From NCBI GenBank assembly GCA_028280885.1, contig JANQKY010000054.1:1-40344 (forward strand): a stretch of DNA of 40,344 nucleotides. The letters run 5' to 3'. Both the position numbers and the translations under genes were made by a program. Positions within the stretch are counted from its first letter, which is position 1; each line of letters begins with the position of its first letter. Under the pieces are notes generated by a model. It made no database searches. It saw only the letters and a list, made by a program, of their open reading frames with translations, and was not told where the DNA came from. The stretch is from Tepidamorphus sp. (GTDB lineage: Bacteria > Pseudomonadota > Alphaproteobacteria > Rhizobiales > Tepidamorphaceae). This document shows positions 8,147 through 17,030 of the stretch, piece by piece.

Positions 8147-10015
8147 CTAAGCGGTCGACCGCCTCTCGCCGGCCGGTTCGGACCGCTGCTCCACCACGCT
8201 CTCGGTATCGGCGATCGTCGCCCCGCGCGGTGTGCGGATCCGGTCGAGCCGCGTTCCGAGCGTTGGCGCCGGCGCCGGCGTCAGCAGGCTGACCACGATG
8301 ATCACGGCAAACCCGACCGGCAGCCCGAACAGGCCGGCGGCGGCGGGATCGACCCCGAACCAGTCCGGCATGTCGCGCCAGGTCGTCATGAAGCCGTAAT
8401 AGAGCGTGACGCCAAGGCCAGCCGCCATGCCGGCGGCGGCGCCGTAGTGCGTGCACCGTTTCCACCAGATGCCGAGCACGAGGGCGGGAAAGTTTCCAGC
8501 CGCGGCAAGCGAGAAGGCGAACGTCGCTGCCTTCAGCACGTCCGCCGTCCGCTCAAGCGCCAGCCAGGCCGCGCCGATCGCGACCGCCAGGACGAACAAA
8601 CGGGCGACAAACAGGCGCCTGGAGGTCGACGCGCGCCGGTCGAGGGTCTTGTAATAGGCGTCATGGGCAAGGCTGCCGGCGATCGCGAGCAAAAGGCCCG
8701 TCGCCGTCGAGAACACGGCGGCAAGCGCGCCGGCGGCGATCAGACCGGTGACGATATAGGGCAGGCCGGCCATTTTCGGCAGGGCGAACAGGATCGCGTC
8801 GCGGTCGATGTCGATATCGGCGGGACCGAGGATATCGGACGCGGTTGTTCCGCTGCAGGCCTCCTTGACGGTCGCGACCAGGTCGGCCGGCGCGCCGCAG
8901 ATCGAAATCCGGCCGTAGTCGCCGAACGCGAAGACCCAGTCGGGCAGGGCATCGACCGACATGCCGACGACCTGGATGTAGATTTCCAGCTTCGCGAACG
9001 CGGCATAGGCGGGAACGGTCAGCAGGACGGCGGCGACGAAGACCAGCGCCCAGTTCGCCGACGCGCGCGCCTCGCGCACCGAGGGCGTCGTGCCGAAGCG
9101 CATCAGGATATGCGGCAGGGAGGCAGCCCCCGCCGCCAGGCAGGCGATCAGGGCGAAGACGTTGAGCGGCGTCATCGCCGAAAACGGGGCGAGATAGGCG
9201 GGGGCGTCGAAGTCGCTGGTAGGCAGGGTCGCCTCGATCTCCGCGATCGCCTGCAAAGTCTGGCCATAGGCAAGCTGCGGGACCGGAATGCCGTGATGGC
9301 GCAGCGACAGGACGATCGCCGGCACCAGGATCGCCGCGAGCAGCACGCCGTATTGCGCGCATTGCGTCCAGGTCACCGCGCGCATTCCGCCGAGCAGCGT
9401 GCTCACCACGATCACCACGAGGCTCGCCGCCACGGCGATCTCGAAATCGATGCCGAGGATTAGTTCGCCGATCAGGCCGGCGGCATGGATCTGGGCTGCG
9501 AGAAGCCCAAGCGAGCAGCAGATCAGGATGACGAGACCGAGCCAGCGCGTCAGCGGTCCGCCGAACCGCGCGGCGAAGAAGTCGGGCAGCGTGTAGGCGC
9601 CGTGCTTGCGCAGATAGGGCGCGATCAGTATGGCGATCAGGACGAAGCCGCCGCTCAAGCCCACCACATAGGCAAGCCCGTCATGGCCAGCGGCATAAAG
9701 CGTGCCGACGAGGCCGATCAGCACCGCGCCGGAGATCCAGTCGGCCGCCGCCGCCATGCCGTTGAAGACGGCGGGAACGCTGCGGCCGGCGGCGAAGAAT
9801 TCCGATGCCAGCAGCGTTCGCGAGGCGATGCCGATGCCGAGGAAAACGGCAGTGACCGCGACGATGACCAGATAGCCGATGACCGTATCCGGCACGCCGA
9901 TCCGCTCGAGCACCGCCAAAAGCACCAGATAGAGCGCGAAGGCGCCGCCGAGCAGGGCGGTGCGCAGACCGAGCGTCCGGTTCAGGCGGGCGTATTCGGA
10001 GGCAGGATGCGGCAT
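8147..10015 (-). CDS. Sodium:solute symporter, SSS family, large subunit
   Basis: A 622-residue integral membrane protein with about 13 hydrophobic segments. The SSS/SLC5 motifs include FFAAGRSVPAVFNGMAAAADWISGA near residue 75, GAYTLPDFFAARFG, and LLGGMRAVTWTQCAQYGVL. It belongs to the ActP-related subgroup (VC_2705 type) that is encoded with a small DUF4212 partner. The partner lies 11 bases upstream here. Related proteins move acetate or other short carboxylates with Na+ across the inner membrane. The central part contains an inserted loop with AFGDYGRISICGAPADLV. Divergence from crbR across 167 bases suggests regulation by CrbR. Substrate acetate is inferred from that context. Confidence 0.88.
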   Translation of the reverse strand: MPHPASEYARLNRTLGLRTALLGGAFALYLVLLAVLERIGVPDTVIGYLVIVAVTAVFLGIGIASRTLLASEFFAAGRSVPAVFNGMAAAADWISGAVLIGLVGTLYAAGHDGLAYVVGLSGGFVLIAILIAPYLRKHGAYTLPDFFAARFGGPLTRWLGLVILICCSLGLLAAQIHAAGLIGELILGIDFEIAVAASLVVIVVSTLLGGMRAVTWTQCAQYGVLLAAILVPAIVLSLRHHGIPVPQLAYGQTLQAIAEIEATLPTSDFDAPAYLAPFSAMTPLNVFALIACLAAGAASLPHILMRFGTTPSVREARASANWALVFVAAVLLTVPAYAAFAKLEIYIQVVGMSVDALPDWVFAFGDYGRISICGAPADLVATVKEACSGTTASDILGPADIDIDRDAILFALPKMAGLPYIVTGLIAAGALAAVFSTATGLLLAIAGSLAHDAYYKTLDRRASTSRRLFVARLFVLAVAIGAAWLALERTADVLKAATFAFSLAAAGNFPALVLGIWWKRCTHYGAAAGMAAGLGVTLYYGFMTTWRDMPDWFGVDPAAAGLFGLPVGFAVIIVVSLLTPAPAPTLGTRLDRIRTPRGATIADTESVVEQRSEPAGERRSTA

Positions 10016-10026
10016 CGGCGGCGGCT

Positions 10027-10287
10027 TTAGAAATCGTCTTCGGCCGCGCCGAAGTCACGGTCGATCGCGTCCTGACGGTGGCTGAACCACACGGCGAGGA
10101 CGATGAAGACGACGATCGCGCCATGGGCCGTGAGCAGATAGGAGGCCGGAAAGCCGAGCAGAGTGCCGCTCAAGGCTGCCGGGCCGAGGACGGGCAGGAC
10201 GAAAGCCATCACGCACCAGATCGCCACCGCGATCAGCATCAGCCGCGTGGTCTGCCGCCAGCGGCTTCGGTCGTTTGCCTCCGTCAT
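10027..10287 (-). CDS. DUF4212 small subunit of sodium/solute symporter
   Basis: An 86-residue protein with two membrane spans (about residues 13-35 and 47-68). Basic residues precede the first span and an acidic tail (AAEDDF) ends it. WCVMAFVLP, GFPASYLLTAHGAIVVFIVLAVWFSHRQDA matches the DUF4212 family, which is nearly always found directly upstream of a VC_2705-type SSS symporter. The gap to the large subunit is 11 bases, so they are co-transcribed and probably form one transporter. The ATG at 10287 has GGGGACAGG before it. A 16-bp palindrome lies 117 bases upstream in the divergent promoter region. Confidence 0.9.
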   Translation of the reverse strand: MTEANDRSRWRQTTRLMLIAVAIWCVMAFVLPVLGPAALSGTLLGFPASYLLTAHGAIVVFIVLAVWFSHRQDAIDRDFGAAEDDF

Positions 10288-10403
10288 CCTGTCCCCGTCG
10301 CTTGTGAACGGTGTTGCCCGTTGACGTTGCCAATAGCACAGCGGGTCATCGAGATCATCGCAAACGGCGCCGTTGCGCCGTTTTGTTCATGCGGCGGAGT
10401 GCG

Positions 10404-10419
10404 ATAGACTAAAGTCTAT
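10404..10419. promoter_or_regulatory. 16-bp perfect palindrome between the symporter operon and crbR
   Basis: ATAGACT-AA-AGTCTAT is a perfect 7-2-7 palindrome, 36 bases before the crbR start codon and about 117 before the divergent DUF4212 gene. Its symmetry and spacing suit a dimeric NarL/LuxR-type regulator, so CrbR itself is the natural candidate. That assignment is inference. Confidence 0.5.
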
Positions 10420-10454
10420 GAGCGCAAAGCGCCGCAGCGGAATGCGAATATGAC

Positions 10455-11150
10455 ATGACCGCGCAGGACCAGGGGGAAGTTTTGGAAACGTCATCGGGCT
10501 CCACCATCCTCATCGCGGATGATCATCCGCTGTTTCGCGACGCGCTGAAGCATGCGCTGAGTGATTCGCTCGACGGCGTGCGCATCGCCGAAGCCGGCTC
10601 CATCGACGAAGTGGCCGGGCGGATCGACACGGAAGACGATGTCGACCTTGTCCTGCTCGACCTCAACATGCCGGGCGTCAAGGGCTATTCCGGCCTGCTT
10701 TATCTGCGCGCCCAGTATCCGGCGCTCCCCGTCGTCATCGTGTCCGCCCACGAGGCCCCCGACGTGGTCCGGCGCTGTCTGGAATTCGGCGCGCTGGGCT
10801 TCATTTCCAAGTCGCTCGACGTCGCCACGATCCGCGAGGCGGTCGCCGCCGTGCTCGACGGCGAGATCTGGACGCCGCCCGATCTTGCGCCGGACGGCGA
10901 GGAGCGCGCCGATCCCGACCTCACCGCCCGGCTCGCCTCGCTGACGCCGCAGCAGGTCCGGGTGCTGATGATGCTGAGCGAGGGGCTCCTGAACAAGCAG
11001 ATCGCCTACGAACTCAGCGTGTCGGAGGCGACCGTCAAGGCGCATGTCTCGGCGGTCTTGCAGAAACTCGGCGTCGACAGCCGCACCCAGGCCGTGATCG
11101 CCGCGAACCGCCTGGGCGCCGGGCAGTGGCCGGGGTCGGAACTCACCTGA
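10455..11150 (+). CDS. crbR: CrbR-like NarL/LuxR-family response regulator
   Basis: A 231-residue response regulator. The receiver (residues about 17-135) has the acidic pair ADD and phosphoacceptor Asp69 (VLLDLNMPG), the switch Ser in VVIVSA and Lys in FISKSL. A LuxR-type helix-turn-helix follows near 160-222: LTPQQVRVLMMLSEGLLNKQIAYELSVSEATVKAHV. CrbR-type regulators (CrbR in Vibrio, ErdR in Pseudomonas) activate acetyl-CoA synthetase and acetate uptake genes. The assignment rests on the sequence type and on its neighbours: the SSS/DUF4212 transporter on one side and a CrbS-like kinase on the other. It ends 23 bases from the convergent kinase gene. Confidence 0.8.
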   Translation: MTAQDQGEVLETSSGSTILIADDHPLFRDALKHALSDSLDGVRIAEAGSIDEVAGRIDTEDDVDLVLLDLNMPGVKGYSGLLYLRAQYPALPVVIVSAHEAPDVVRRCLEFGALGFISKSLDVATIREAVAAVLDGEIWTPPDLAPDGEERADPDLTARLASLTPQQVRVLMMLSEGLLNKQIAYELSVSEATVKAHVSAVLQKLGVDSRTQAVIAANRLGAGQWPGSELT

Positions 11151-11173
11151 GGCGAGCGGCGTCTGGCCGAGCC

Positions 11174-14100
11174 CTATTCCGCGGCCTCCCGGCGGATCGC
11201 GTATTGCGCCAGCAGGGCCCTGAGCGCCGGCGCCTTGACCGGCTTGTGCAGGATCGTGATGGACGCCGCCTCGGCGGTCTTGCGGACGGCGGCCGACCTG
11301 TCGGCGGTGATCAGGACGACGGGAAGGGTGTCGCCCAGGTCTCCGCGCAACAGCGCCGCCGCCTCGATCCCGGTGCCCTTGTCGAGGTGGTAGTCGACCA
11401 GGACGACGTCGGGCGCGATGGCGTCGGCCTGCAGCCGCTCAAGCGCGCCGGCCGCGTCGGCCGCGCAGATCGTCCGGCAGCCCCAGCCCGTCAGCAGCGC
11501 CTCCATGCCCGCGCGGATCGTTTCCTCGTTGTCGATGCACAGGATGGTCAGGCCGTGCAGATTGAGGCCGGGCCGCCGGGCCGGAGCCGGCGCGGCTGCG
11601 GGGCGCTCCGGCGCGACCGGAACCGTCACCGAAAAGCGGGTTCCGCGGCCGGGCTTGGAGCTTAAGCCGACCGGATGATCGAGGACGCGGCCGATCCGGT
11701 CGACGATCGACAGGCCGAGGCCGACCCCGCGCGCGCGCCGGGCGCCGTCCTCCAGGCGCTGGAATTCCTCGAAGATGCGTTGCTGCTCGGATGGCGGGAT
11801 GCCGTCGCCGGTATCGTGCACCTCGATGCGCAGCGCCTCGCCCTGCCGGCGGCAGCCGACGAGGACCTTGCCGGTATCGGTGTATTTGATCGCGTTCGAG
11901 ACGAGATTGCGCAGGAGCCGACGCAACAGGCGGCGGTCGGAGCGGATCGTCAGTGCGCACGGCAGCACCCGGAGGTCGAGATCGTTTTCCCGGGCCGCCG
12001 GCTCGAACTCGATGCGCAGCCGCGACAGCATGTCGTCGAGCGGGACGGCGGCGATCTCCGGCTTCAGCGCCCCGGTATCGAGCCGCGAGATGTCGAGCAG
12101 GGCTGCGAGGATCTCCTCGACGGCCTCGAGCGAGGCATCGACATTGCCGGCAAGGCGCCGGTCGCCGGCTTCGAGCGGCCGCTCGGCGAGGCTTGCCGCG
12201 TAGAGCCGGGCGGCGTTCAGGGGCTGCAGGATGTCGTGGCTGGCGGCCGCCAGGAACCGGGTCTTGCCGACATTGGCCTCCTCTGCGGCCTGCCGGGCGC
12301 GCTCCAACTCGTCGTTGAGCTGCTCCAGTTCGTCGGTGCGCTCGCGCACCCGCCGCTCCAGCGTCTCGTTCGACCGGGCAAGCTGTTCGGCGGTGCGCAC
12401 CCGGTCGGTGATGTCGGTATAGGTCAGCACCAGCCCGTCATTGGGCATCCGGTTCGGCCGCACTTCAAGCACGGTGCCGAGCGGTTCGAGACGTTCCTGA
12501 AACGTCTCCAGCCGCTGGGCCATGCGCCGCAGCCGCTCCTCGACCAGCGCTTCCTCCGGCCCAGGTCCGAAATCGCCACGCCTGGCGCCGAAGCGGAGGA
12601 TCTCGGAAATCGGCACGCCGACCCGGCCAAGCGACGGCGGCAGGTCGAGCAGGTCGCGGAAGCGGCGGTTCCAGGTGGTCAGCCTCAGGTCGGCGTCGAG
12701 CACGACGATGCCCTGGCCGACATGGTCGAGCGCCGTCTGCATGACGCCGCGATTGTAGACGATCGCCTCCGATGCGTCGTCGAGCAGCCGCTGCGCCTGC
12801 CGCGTGCTGACGTCCTGGCGCCTGAGCAGCAGCGACAGCACGAGCCGCGCCGACGGGGCGCCGATGGCGCTGGTCAGGAGACGCTCGGCATAGCGCAGCA
12901 CATGCATGTCGATCTCGCCGCGCCAGTCGAGGTCGAGGCCGCGCTCCTCGGCAAAGCCCTTCAGCGCCCGCAGCGTCCGCTCCTCGCCGAGATAGCGCGA
13001 GACGGTGTCGCGCAATTCGCCGAGCGACACCGTGCTGCGCCACAGCCGGTTCGCCGGGATCGGGGCGAGGTCGGCGCGCACGAAGACATTCGCCTGATGC
13101 CGCTCGATCGGCTCCGGCCGCCGGGCAAGCGAGACGAGCACATAGACGGCGACGTTGACGGCCAGGCTCCACAAAACGCCATGGGTGAGCGGCGGCAGGT
13201 CGACGCCGAACAGGGCCTGGGGCTTGAGCACCGCAATCCCGAACAGGCCGCCATCGACCACGCCCGATGACAGCAGCCCGGACTGGGCGAAGGTCGGCAG
13301 CATCAGCGTATAGGCCCACATCGCAAAGCCCGACAGGATGCCGGCAATCGCGCCGCTCGAGGTCGCCCGCCGCCAGATGAGGCCGCCGAAGAAGGCGGGC
13401 GCGAGCTGCGCGACCGAGGCCATCGACAGAAGGCCGATGGAGGCGAGCGCGGCGGTGTTGCCGGCGGTGCGATAATAGGCATAGGCCAAGAGCAGGATGG
13501 CGAGGATGGTGATGCGCCGCACCAGGAGCAGCCGCTGGCCGACGTCGCGGCGCTCCATGTCGGCGCCGCGATGGCGCAACAGCAGCGGCACGACGATGCC
13601 GTTGCAGACCATGATCGAGATCGCCACCGCCGAGACGATGACCATCGCGGTCGCCGCCGACAGCCCGCCGACAAAGGCGAGCAGCGTCACCCAGTTCGAG
13701 CCCGCCGCCATCGGCAGCGCCAGCACGAACATGTCGGCGTCGACGACGCCCTCGCCGAAGGTCAGGAGGCCGGCGATCGCGATCGGCACGACGAACAGGT
13801 TGATCGCCACGAGATAAAGCGGAAACGCCCAGGCCGCGCAGCGCACCTCATTCGGCGAGTGGTTCTCCACCACGGTGACATGGAACTGCCGCGGCAGCAG
13901 CAGGATGGCGAACAGGCTGAGGGCGGAAAGCGTCACCCAGGAGCCGATATTGATCTCCTGGCCGAAGCGCGGCAGGATCGTGCGCACCGCGTCGGCCTTC
14001 GCCCATAGCGCGCCGGGGCCGTCGAACATGACGAAGGTGACGAACACCCCGACCACCAGGAAGGCGGCCAGCTTGACGATCGATTCGGTCGCGATCGCCA

Positions 14101-14686
14101 GCATCATGCCGTCCTGATGCTCGGTCGCGTCGATATGCCGGGTGCCGAACAGGATCGCGAAGGCGGCAAGCGCCAGCGCCACCAGGAAGGCGCTGTCGGC
14201 GAGGATCGGCGCGTTCGCAAACGCACCGTTCTGCTGCAGGTAGCCGAGCATGGTGGCGACGGAGACCGACACCGCCTTCAATTGCAGCGCGATATAGGGC
14301 AGGGCGCCGATCACCGCGATCACCGTCACCACCGCGCCGACAAGCTGGCTCTTGCCGTAGCGGGCGGCGATGAAGTCGGCGATCGAGGTGATGTTCTGGT
14401 CCTTGGCGAGCCGTATGATCCGCAGGATCAGCGGATAGCCCAGGCCGACCATCAGGATCGGGCCGAGATAGATCGGGATGAAATCGAAGCCGGTGCGCGC
14501 CGACAGCCCGACCGACCCGAAAAAGGTCCAGGACGTGCAGTAGACGCAGAGCGACAACGCGTAGATGAACGGCCGGGCGCGGCTCAGGCGGCGGCGCATG
14601 GACAGCCGGTCGCCGTAGCTCGCCACGGCGAACAGGAAGGCGATGTAAAGCACGACGGTGGCAACAACCACCCAACCTTGCAGCAC
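11174..14686 (-). CDS. crbS: CrbS-like SLC5-STAC-PAS hybrid histidine kinase
   Basis: A 1170-residue membrane sensor. Residues 1-520 form an SSS/SLC5-like transporter domain with about 13 spans. A STAC-like linker lies near 535-625 (VSLGELRDTVSRYLG, ERLLTSAIGAPSARLVLSLL). A PAS domain lies near 650-765 (GQGIVVLDADLRLTTWN) and a coiled coil near 770-808. HisKA follows with His817 in AAASHDILQPL, then a HATPase domain (NLVSNAIKY, DTGDGIP, GVGLGLSI). A C-terminal receiver at about 1045-1165 has Asp1098 (LVDYH) and Lys in LHKPV. This is the domain order of CrbS/MxtR kinases that control the acetate switch. The GTG start at 14686 has GGGAGGA ahead. It is probably the partner of CrbR. Confidence 0.88.
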   Translation of the reverse strand: MLQGWVVVATVVLYIAFLFAVASYGDRLSMRRRLSRARPFIYALSLCVYCTSWTFFGSVGLSARTGFDFIPIYLGPILMVGLGYPLILRIIRLAKDQNITSIADFIAARYGKSQLVGAVVTVIAVIGALPYIALQLKAVSVSVATMLGYLQQNGAFANAPILADSAFLVALALAAFAILFGTRHIDATEHQDGMMLAIATESIVKLAAFLVVGVFVTFVMFDGPGALWAKADAVRTILPRFGQEINIGSWVTLSALSLFAILLLPRQFHVTVVENHSPNEVRCAAWAFPLYLVAINLFVVPIAIAGLLTFGEGVVDADMFVLALPMAAGSNWVTLLAFVGGLSAATAMVIVSAVAISIMVCNGIVVPLLLRHRGADMERRDVGQRLLLVRRITILAILLLAYAYYRTAGNTAALASIGLLSMASVAQLAPAFFGGLIWRRATSSGAIAGILSGFAMWAYTLMLPTFAQSGLLSSGVVDGGLFGIAVLKPQALFGVDLPPLTHGVLWSLAVNVAVYVLVSLARRPEPIERHQANVFVRADLAPIPANRLWRSTVSLGELRDTVSRYLGEERTLRALKGFAEERGLDLDWRGEIDMHVLRYAERLLTSAIGAPSARLVLSLLLRRQDVSTRQAQRLLDDASEAIVYNRGVMQTALDHVGQGIVVLDADLRLTTWNRRFRDLLDLPPSLGRVGVPISEILRFGARRGDFGPGPEEALVEERLRRMAQRLETFQERLEPLGTVLEVRPNRMPNDGLVLTYTDITDRVRTAEQLARSNETLERRVRERTDELEQLNDELERARQAAEEANVGKTRFLAAASHDILQPLNAARLYAASLAERPLEAGDRRLAGNVDASLEAVEEILAALLDISRLDTGALKPEIAAVPLDDMLSRLRIEFEPAARENDLDLRVLPCALTIRSDRRLLRRLLRNLVSNAIKYTDTGKVLVGCRRQGEALRIEVHDTGDGIPPSEQQRIFEEFQRLEDGARRARGVGLGLSIVDRIGRVLDHPVGLSSKPGRGTRFSVTVPVAPERPAAAPAPARRPGLNLHGLTILCIDNEETIRAGMEALLTGWGCRTICAADAAGALERLQADAIAPDVVLVDYHLDKGTGIEAAALLRGDLGDTLPVVLITADRSAAVRKTAEAASITILHKPVKAPALRALLAQYAIRREAAE

Positions 14687-15010
14687 GCGTCCTCCCGAAC
14701 GTCATTTGCGCGGTGCGGAAAACCGCCCGCGTTTTGCCTCTTTATACAGGGTTTTACCCGGTTCATGAATTATCTATCTCGCGGCTGTTCCTCGCTTCGC
14801 TCGGGCCTGCGATGGCGCGGCCTGGCCGGCCGGCGCGCGGTCGCGCTTGCGAGCCCTTGCGGGCTCGAACTCTCTCCTCGGTACGCCAGGCGTGCGGCAC
14901 TGCGGCCTCTCGCCGACCACAGCGTGATGTGCTAGGCAGGCCGAAAGCTTTGATTACGAGGGCCTTTCAAGGGCGGTCGCACCGACCGCTCGCGGTTGCC
15001 GACCGGACCG
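14687..15010. other. Divergent promoter region between crbS and fixL
   Basis: No gene is seen in these 324 bases. A perfect 7-bp hairpin (CGAGCCC-TTGC-GGGCTCG) lies at 14850-14867 without a T tract. A TATAAA-like element occurs near the crbS side. No match to the FixK box is present: a TTGATT near 14950 lacks its partner half-site. FixL is therefore probably not under direct FixK control from this region. Confidence 0.5.
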
Positions 15011-16294
15011 ATGGATCAGAAGACGTCCCCCGACTTGACGGCGCCCCAGACGCCGCCCGCGACGACAACCGTATCCGAGGCGCGGCTGCGCAGCGTTCTC
15101 GACACGGCCGTGTTCGGCATCATCGTCGCCGACCAGGCGGGCCATATGCTGCTCTTCAACAAGGCCTGCGAAGCGCTGTTCGGCTTTTCCGCAGAAGAGG
15201 CGATCGGACAGAACCTGTCGATCCTGATGACCGGTTTCGATGCCGGCCGGCACGACGGCTACATGCGCAACTACATGAGCACGGGCGAGGCGAAGATCAT
15301 CGGCATCGGCCGCGAGGTGCGCGGGCGCCACCGGGATGGCACGGAGTTTCCCCTGCAGCTTGCCGTCGGCGAGGCGCAGACGCCGCAGGGGCGCCAGTTC
15401 ATCGGCATCCTGCGCGACCTGCGCCAGGAAATCGAGGCGGCCGAGCGGCTCGAGGCCGCCCAGGCGCAACTCGTGCGCATGGCGCGGATCAACGCCGTCG
15501 ACGAGATGGGGGCCGCGCTTGCCCACGAACTGAACCAGCCGCTGACCGCGCTGATGCTCTATCTGCAGGCGGTCTCGCGCGCCGTCAGCAAGCGCAGTGC
15601 CAACGCTCAGGCCGGCGATCAGACCGTTGCGGGCGCCCTGCCGCCGGAAATCGCCGATATCCTCGACAAGGCGCTCGCCGAGGCCGACCGGGCCGGCAAG
15701 ATCATCCACCGCATGCGCCGCTTCGTCGAGAAGCGCGAAAGCATCCGCCAGTCCGTCGATCTGCCGCAACTCGTCGACGAGGCCGTCGCGTTCACCGCGA
15801 TCGGCAGCAAGGCGCGCGAGGTCACCTTCGAGCGCAGCTATGCCGGCGGCCTGCCGCCGGTCGAGGTCGATCCGGTGCAGATCCAGCAGATCGTCGTCAA
15901 CCTGATCCGCAACGCCATCGAGGCGGTGAGCCAGGCGCGGGAGAAGCGGATCCGCATCGAAATCGTCCGCTCCGGGCCGCTGCTCGCCCTGTCGATCGAG
16001 GATACGGGACCCGGTGTCGCACCGGAGATCGTGCCGGAACTCTTTCGCGCCTTTGCGACCGGCGCTAAAGGAGGGATTGGCTTGGGGCTGGCGATCTCCC
16101 GGTCGATCGCGCAAAGCCATGGCGGCGACCTGCATGTCGATCCAGGCGGTGTCGTGGATCCGGGCGGCGGGGATGATTTAGGCGGTGGGCGCGGGGCCCG
16201 CTTCACGCTTGAATTGCCGGCCCGTGGCGACGTATCAGAACACGAACAGACCGGCCCGGCCCGCAACCCGGCAGGAAACAGCGATCGCGCCTGA
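15011..16294 (+). CDS. fixL: FixL oxygen-sensing heme-PAS histidine kinase
   Basis: A 427-residue soluble kinase with one PAS domain (about 20-135). The heme ligand is His81 in AGRHDGYM, and Arg101 of IGIGREVRG matches the oxygen-contacting Arg of FixL; the whole segment follows rhizobial FixL closely. HisKA has His172 in ALAHELNQPL, with VVNLIRNAIEA (N box) and IGLGLAISRSIAQSHGG (G2) in the ATPase. No membrane span, as in Bradyrhizobium FixL. Oddly, a Gly/Asp-rich insert (DPGGVVDPGGGDDLGGG) lies just before the last ATPase strand. ATG at 15011 is chosen; an in-frame TTG five codons earlier is possible, and neither has a good ribosome site. It overlaps fixJ by one base. Confidence 0.93.
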   Translation: MDQKTSPDLTAPQTPPATTTVSEARLRSVLDTAVFGIIVADQAGHMLLFNKACEALFGFSAEEAIGQNLSILMTGFDAGRHDGYMRNYMSTGEAKIIGIGREVRGRHRDGTEFPLQLAVGEAQTPQGRQFIGILRDLRQEIEAAERLEAAQAQLVRMARINAVDEMGAALAHELNQPLTALMLYLQAVSRAVSKRSANAQAGDQTVAGALPPEIADILDKALAEADRAGKIIHRMRRFVEKRESIRQSVDLPQLVDEAVAFTAIGSKAREVTFERSYAGGLPPVEVDPVQIQQIVVNLIRNAIEAVSQAREKRIRIEIVRSGPLLALSIEDTGPGVAPEIVPELFRAFATGAKGGIGLGLAISRSIAQSHGGDLHVDPGGVVDPGGGDDLGGGRGARFTLELPARGDVSEHEQTGPARNPAGNSDRA

Positions 16295-16908
16295 TGCAGA
16301 CCGCGCAGAAGACCATCTTCATCGTCGACGACGATCCGGCCATCCGCGACGCCCTGTCCGTGGTGTTCACGCTGGAGGGCTTCAGCGTCTGCGTCTATTC
16401 CAATGCCGGCGATTTCCTCAACGCCGCCCGCCTGGGCGCGCCCGATTGCGTGCTGCTCGACGTCCACATGCCGGGCAAGTCCGGACTCGACGTTCTGCAG
16501 GAACTGGGCGCGGAAGCCTTCTCGGCGCCGGTCTTCATCATCAGTGGCCAGGGCGACATACCGATGGCCGTCCGCGCCATCAAGGACGGGGCGTTCGATT
16601 TCATCGAGAAGCCGTTCGACGCCGACACGGTGGTGCGCCGGGTCGACGAGGCGATCGTCGCGGCGGTGCGGCGGGCGCCGGCGCCCGACAACGGCGCCCC
16701 GGGCTATTCGGGCGACCATTCGGGCGTGCTGACGCCGCGCGAACAGGATGTCCTGCGCGAAATCACCGGCGGTGCCACCAACAAGGAGGCCGGCCGACGG
16801 CTCGGCATCAGCCCGCGCACGATCGAGGTCCATCGCGCCCGCATCATGGAAAAGCTCGGCGCGCGCAACACCGCCGATCTGATGCGCATCGTGCTGGCGG
16901 GCGAGTGA
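16294..16908 (+). CDS. fixJ: FixJ response regulator
   Basis: A 204-residue FixJ/NarL-type regulator. In the receiver the acidic patch is VDDD, the phosphoacceptor is Asp56 (VLLDVHMPG) and Lys is in IEKPF. The segment SGQGDIPMAVRAIKDGAFDFIEKPF follows FixJ, with Ser in place of the usual Thr in the switch position. The C-terminal LuxR-type DNA-binding domain reads LTPREQDVLREITGGATNKEAGRRLGISPRTIEVHRARIM. Phosphorylated FixJ activates fixK in rhizobia and Caulobacter. Its ATG shares a base with the fixL stop codon (TGATG), so the two are translationally coupled. Confidence 0.94.
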   Translation: MQTAQKTIFIVDDDPAIRDALSVVFTLEGFSVCVYSNAGDFLNAARLGAPDCVLLDVHMPGKSGLDVLQELGAEAFSAPVFIISGQGDIPMAVRAIKDGAFDFIEKPFDADTVVRRVDEAIVAAVRRAPAPDNGAPGYSGDHSGVLTPREQDVLREITGGATNKEAGRRLGISPRTIEVHRARIMEKLGARNTADLMRIVLAGE

Positions 16909-16938
16909 ACATGACATCTGCGTGATCGGGCACCCTCT

Positions 16939-16952
16939 TTGATCCGCATCAA
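16939..16952. promoter_or_regulatory. FixK/FNR-type box upstream of the FixT-like gene
   Basis: TTGATCCGCATCAA fits the consensus TTGAY-N4-RTCAA on both half-sites and is a perfect palindrome outside the spacer. It lies between fixJ and the small receiver gene, about 85 bases before the start codon. Sequence 22 bases downstream (GAAAGT) is a weak -10, so the match to a class II activator promoter is imperfect. It implies FixK control of the small receiver and possibly read-through into fixK. Confidence 0.85.
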
Positions 16953-17030
16953 GGCGCCAGGACGCTCCTGCGACGAAAGTCCGACGGGCGTTCTTTGGAA
17001 CGTCCGGGGGGCTCGATCAGGGAGGCAGTC

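Noticed and set aside
14950..14972. FixK box before fixL (TTGATT near 14950)
   Set aside because: The second half-site is not at the required four-base spacing.
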